In this document: one piece after another, positions 61,460 to 64,000 of the stretch
Layout of the letters: every line of letters starts with the position of its first letter
Numbering within the stretch: the first letter of the stretch is position 1
NCBI RefSeq assembly: GCF_900177725.1
Contig: NZ_FXAT01000009.1
Coordinates: forward strand, 1-64,000
Origin: Paraburkholderia susongensis
GTDB taxonomy: Bacteria; Pseudomonadota; Gammaproteobacteria; Burkholderiales; Burkholderiaceae
DNA: 64,000 nucleotides
Direction of reading: 5' to 3'
The notes under the pieces: model-generated
The model's database searches: none
What the model saw: only the letters and a program-made list of their open reading frames with translations
Told to the model about the DNA's origin: nothing
Translations under genes and position numbers: made by a program

Positions 61460-62275
61460 TCAATGCAATGCGGTAATCGCCTTCGAACTCGACTGGCCAC
61501 CGCCGGTTCGTTGACTGCGCATCACGAGGCCCGCTGCCGGGCAAAAATAGTCGACGACATGGGCGACGTGATCCATGTTCACGGTGCGGCCCATGAACTG
61601 CATCCCATTGCTCTGCGTGCGCTGGTCATAACTGACAGGCCAGCATTCGTATTTGCCAACTGCCGTGGCGAGTTGTTCCTGCTTGCCCACCTGCTTCTCG
61701 GTGGTCGTGATGACAGTCTTCGGAATCGAGACGGGTAAGTTCCCCCCTCCCGGCCCCATCGCAACCTGTCCGGACACCGACGATTCGCTGCGCGTACCGG
61801 CAAGCCGCTGCCCTTCGCCAGTAATTTCGCCGACATAACTCAGCAGACCCGTGGTCTGTCCGGACGCGATGCCGGTGAACGCAACCTGATCGGTATGGCT
61901 CTGTTCACTGCCCTTGGCGGTCTGACGCTCGACATGCACCTTGCCGCTCTCGATCGTGACGTGAAGGACGGCCCCACCGTCCGAATCATGCCCGGGAATT
62001 GCGAGCTTCATGTTCACCCGCACATCAAAACTACAGTTATTGCCATCGTGTTTCGAAAACGACGTGACAAGGTAATCAATTTTCTGATCGCCCGGCGAGC
62101 TTGTTGTCGTAAAACCACCGTTCGTATGCATCCAGGGGGCGTCGCAAGCCAGTTCCGCGTGCGCACGCTGGGTGGCCGCCACGCCGATTAACGCCGCGAT
62201 CAGCACCGGCAGGTGCCGCAATGCAAAGGATGCCTCTCGGCAAGAGACTGCGCCGCGTGTGGCGTTTTTCTGCAT
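61460..62275 (-). CDS. Secreted protein of unknown function
   Basis: A 271-aa exported protein. The start at 62275 (MQKNATRGAV) has GGAGGAAGGACGTG upstream and places a signal peptide at about 1-40, cut near AHA-ELACD. The mature chain is rich in beta-forming and Gly/Thr residues, with segments like YLVTSFSKHDGNNCSFDVRVNMK and a C-terminal MDHVAHVVDYFCPAAGLVMRS. Four cysteines are present in the mature part. No family could be named. It is between the OmpA-type lipoprotein and the small two-cysteine proteins, all on the minus strand. Confidence 0.75.
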   Translation of the reverse strand: MQKNATRGAVSCREASFALRHLPVLIAALIGVAATQRAHAELACDAPWMHTNGGFTTTSSPGDQKIDYLVTSFSKHDGNNCSFDVRVNMKLAIPGHDSDGGAVLHVTIESGKVHVERQTAKGSEQSHTDQVAFTGIASGQTTGLLSYVGEITGEGQRLAGTRSESSVSGQVAMGPGGGNLPVSIPKTVITTTEKQVGKQEQLATAVGKYECWPVSYDQRTQSNGMQFMGRTVNMDHVAHVVDYFCPAAGLVMRSQRTGGGQSSSKAITALH

Positions 62276-62483
62276 CACGTCCTTCCTCCAAATCACATCG
62301 TCAATGGCCATTACTGTGTGGACCTGCTGCGAAACGCATCATAGCGAGCCAGCACCCGGAGCACACAGTTCTGCGTTTCCGCGAACGGCGGTATGCCGCC
62401 ATAGCTGCGTACGTTCGCTTCGCCAGCGTTGGATCGACCCGCGCAATCGTCGAGGTCGCGCGAATGATCGGCGCGGCTGCGCG

Positions 62484-63995
62484 TCATTGCTTGACCAGCT
62501 CGACGCGGCGATTCTCCGCACGCAACGTGTCGGACGTATTCGGCACGAGCGGTCGTGTCGAGCCATGACCCTTGGCGGTCAGCGTATCCGTTACACCGGC
62601 GGTCTTCAGATATTGCACGACCGCTTCGGCGCGCGCCTGTGACAGGCTGAGGTTGTGCTCGTCGCCGCCGGTCGAATCGGTATGGCCCGCCACTTCGATC
62701 TTCCAGTCCGGATGTGCTTTCAGCAGCGTGGCCATCCGGTCGAGCACCGGCTGCGCATCGGAGCGCAAGGTGCTCTTGTCGAGATCGAAGTTCACGCCAT
62801 AAAGCTGCACACGGCCGGTCTGTTCCAGTTGCTCGGCGGTCGCGCCGCCGCTCTGGCCGGAGAGATCGCAACTCAGCTGGCTGGGTGATTGCCGGCGATC
62901 GCCGAGACTATCGCTGACGCTGCCGACGGTATGCGCGTCCCCGTTGTAGATCTGCATATAGGGCTTCGACCCGTCGGGGCTGAGCACCATGACGCCTGGC
63001 TTGCTGGTGTTCTTTCCGGCGTCGTAGTACATGAACCGCAGATAGCTTCCCGGCTCGATGCCGCCTGTGAAGGTTCCGAGTACCTTCTTCACGCCCTTCG
63101 GGATCGTGAGGCCGCTATTATCCGTAGCTTCGAAGTAGCAGCCTTCCACGCTCGCGCCTTGCTGCTGGAGCAATACGTAGCCGCTTCCTTCGAAGAGGGT
63201 CCCCGGAAACTGGTAAATGCCCGCCACGTTGCGCACCGATTCAGCCGCGGCCAGCGTACCGTACGCCGAAAAACGCGTCAGGCCGAGGTCGACGGCCTTG
63301 CCCTCGACCGGCGGCGAAGACAGCGTGAGCTTCAGGAACCGTGCGCTGACGGGCTGCTGCAGTTTGGCGGTGAACACTGCCGCTTCATCATCCACGCGCG
63401 CCTGGGCGGTGGGCGGAAGGTCCGCATCGTAGGCGGTGCTCCACGGGCCGCTCGCGCTACTGTCCGACACCTCGACCTTGACGTGATGCGCGGTCAAGTC
63501 CCAGAGCGACACGGCCTTGAAGGCGAATGACGTGATCGACGCCTCGCCGGGCAACGCAAGTGTGAGTTCGTACGGATTGTGCCGCGACCGGATACCGACC
63601 TTCCTCGGCCCTGCCACGCCGTTCAAGAGAGGAATCCACTCGTCCGACCGGTAGCTGGTGTTCACCGGGAACGTGCCGGAAATGAGGCTCGCGAGATCCG
63701 TCTGATTGCTGGAAGCCGCCGCATCCGACGCGGCCGCCGTACCGCTGGCGCCATCCGCTGCGGCAGCGCTCGCGCCGTTCGCTTCAGCCGCGCCGCTCGC
63801 CGCGCCCGGCGCCGCCACACTGCTTGCCACGCTCGACGCCGCCACCGCGCCCGACGCGGAAGACGCCGCGGTGCTCGCCGCCGCGTCGCGATCCTTGTGA
63901 TGACAGCCGGACAACAGCATGCCGCTCGATGCGGACAAGAAGATCACCGCGTAGAGGGCTCGGGAAAAACGAAAAGGATAAGCTTGCCTGCTCAA
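62484..63995 (-). CDS. OmpA-family lipoprotein with discoidin-like domain (5' end may extend beyond window)
   Basis: At least 503 aa. A lipobox LLSGC (Cys31) is followed by an Ala/Ser/Gly-rich linker (about 38-97). A beta-sandwich-like region with F5/8-type C traits (about 103-245: NPYELTLALPGEASITSFAFKAVSLWD, VEVSDSSASGPWS, ARFLKLTLSS) and a second unknown domain follow (about 250-385). The OmpA peptidoglycan-binding domain is at about 390-503, with NFDLDKSTLRSDAQPVLD and VAGHTDSTGG...LSLSQARAEAV. The frame begins at TTG 63995 but has no stop before the window end, so the true start could be further upstream. Confidence 0.85.
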   Translation of the reverse strand: MSRQAYPFRFSRALYAVIFLSASSGMLLSGCHHKDRDAAASTAASSASGAVAASSVASSVAAPGAASGAAEANGASAAAADGASGTAAASDAAASSNQTDLASLISGTFPVNTSYRSDEWIPLLNGVAGPRKVGIRSRHNPYELTLALPGEASITSFAFKAVSLWDLTAHHVKVEVSDSSASGPWSTAYDADLPPTAQARVDDEAAVFTAKLQQPVSARFLKLTLSSPPVEGKAVDLGLTRFSAYGTLAAAESVRNVAGIYQFPGTLFEGSGYVLLQQQGASVEGCYFEATDNSGLTIPKGVKKVLGTFTGGIEPGSYLRFMYYDAGKNTSKPGVMVLSPDGSKPYMQIYNGDAHTVGSVSDSLGDRRQSPSQLSCDLSGQSGGATAEQLEQTGRVQLYGVNFDLDKSTLRSDAQPVLDRMATLLKAHPDWKIEVAGHTDSTGGDEHNLSLSQARAEAVVQYLKTAGVTDTLTAKGHGSTRPLVPNTSDTLRAENRRVELVKQ

Positions 63996-64000
63996 TTCAA

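Overview
The window is high-GC chromosomal DNA of a Burkholderiaceae member, most likely Paraburkholderia or a close Burkholderia relative. The grounds are strong GC3 bias, a BpeAB-OprB/BpeR-type RND efflux locus, the pgk-pyk-fbaA-purC-purE-purK-tsaC gene order, an MHS-family transporter with an extra inserted domain, and a pilA-pglL pair. Apart from the right end, gene density and codon style are those of core chromosome.

Layout. 1-2690: minus-strand polyol/sugar ABC operon (sorbitol-type SDR, binding protein, permease running off the left edge) with two tandem operator-like sites upstream. 3050-6390: zinc-uptake operon zur-znuA-znuC-znuB with overlapping stop/start codons and a His-rich ZnuC tail. 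6460-8455: glutathione-dependent formaldehyde detoxification (fghA, frmA). 8950-10360: purine-type NCS2 permease, followed by two stacked hairpins. 10660-17720: RND efflux operon (MFP, pump, outer-membrane channel) with a divergent TetR repressor and a clear palindromic operator. 17850-20540: isochorismatase-like hydrolase, CoxG/SRPBCC membrane protein, DUF427 protein and a secreted carboxypeptidase-regulatory-like protein. 20800-24440: QseBC/PmrAB-like two-component system directly upstream of a Do-family periplasmic protease, with a PmrA-type box in front of the protease gene. 24690-28890: PBP4-type D,D-carboxypeptidase, sterol-desaturase-family membrane protein and SGNH lipoprotein esterase.

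29090-37400: tsaC, purK, purE, purC, fbaA, pyk and pgk on the minus strand. 37660-43930: AzlDC branched-chain amino-acid exporter, divergent ilvE, zinc-finger protein, heptosyltransferase WaaF, NTF2-like protein, YheT-like hydrolase and an unknown protein. 43960-46830: BepA-like M48 metalloprotease, moaC, MazG-like hydrolase. 46930-50380: PglL/TfpO-type O-oligosaccharyltransferase, type IV pilin with a C-terminal serine, and a TerC protein. 50540-55490: sucD, sucC, DUF2889 protein, recX, recA with a LexA box. 55750-60050: second two-component system (TctDE/QseBC type) and an MHS transporter.

60130-64000: a tRNA-Met gene with a canonical promoter and terminator, then a less gene-dense accessory stretch. 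It holds a probable IS6-family transposase remnant, two paralogous small two-cysteine secreted proteins (one without its signal peptide), a secreted protein of unknown family and an OmpA-type lipoprotein with a probable carbohydrate-binding-like domain. This co-directional cluster is the part of the window with the least explained biology.

The most specific regulatory signals are the LexA box over the recA promoter, the AcrR-like operator at the efflux locus, the PmrA-type box before the protease gene, the Zur-like site before zur, and a 5' hairpin just before pilA.
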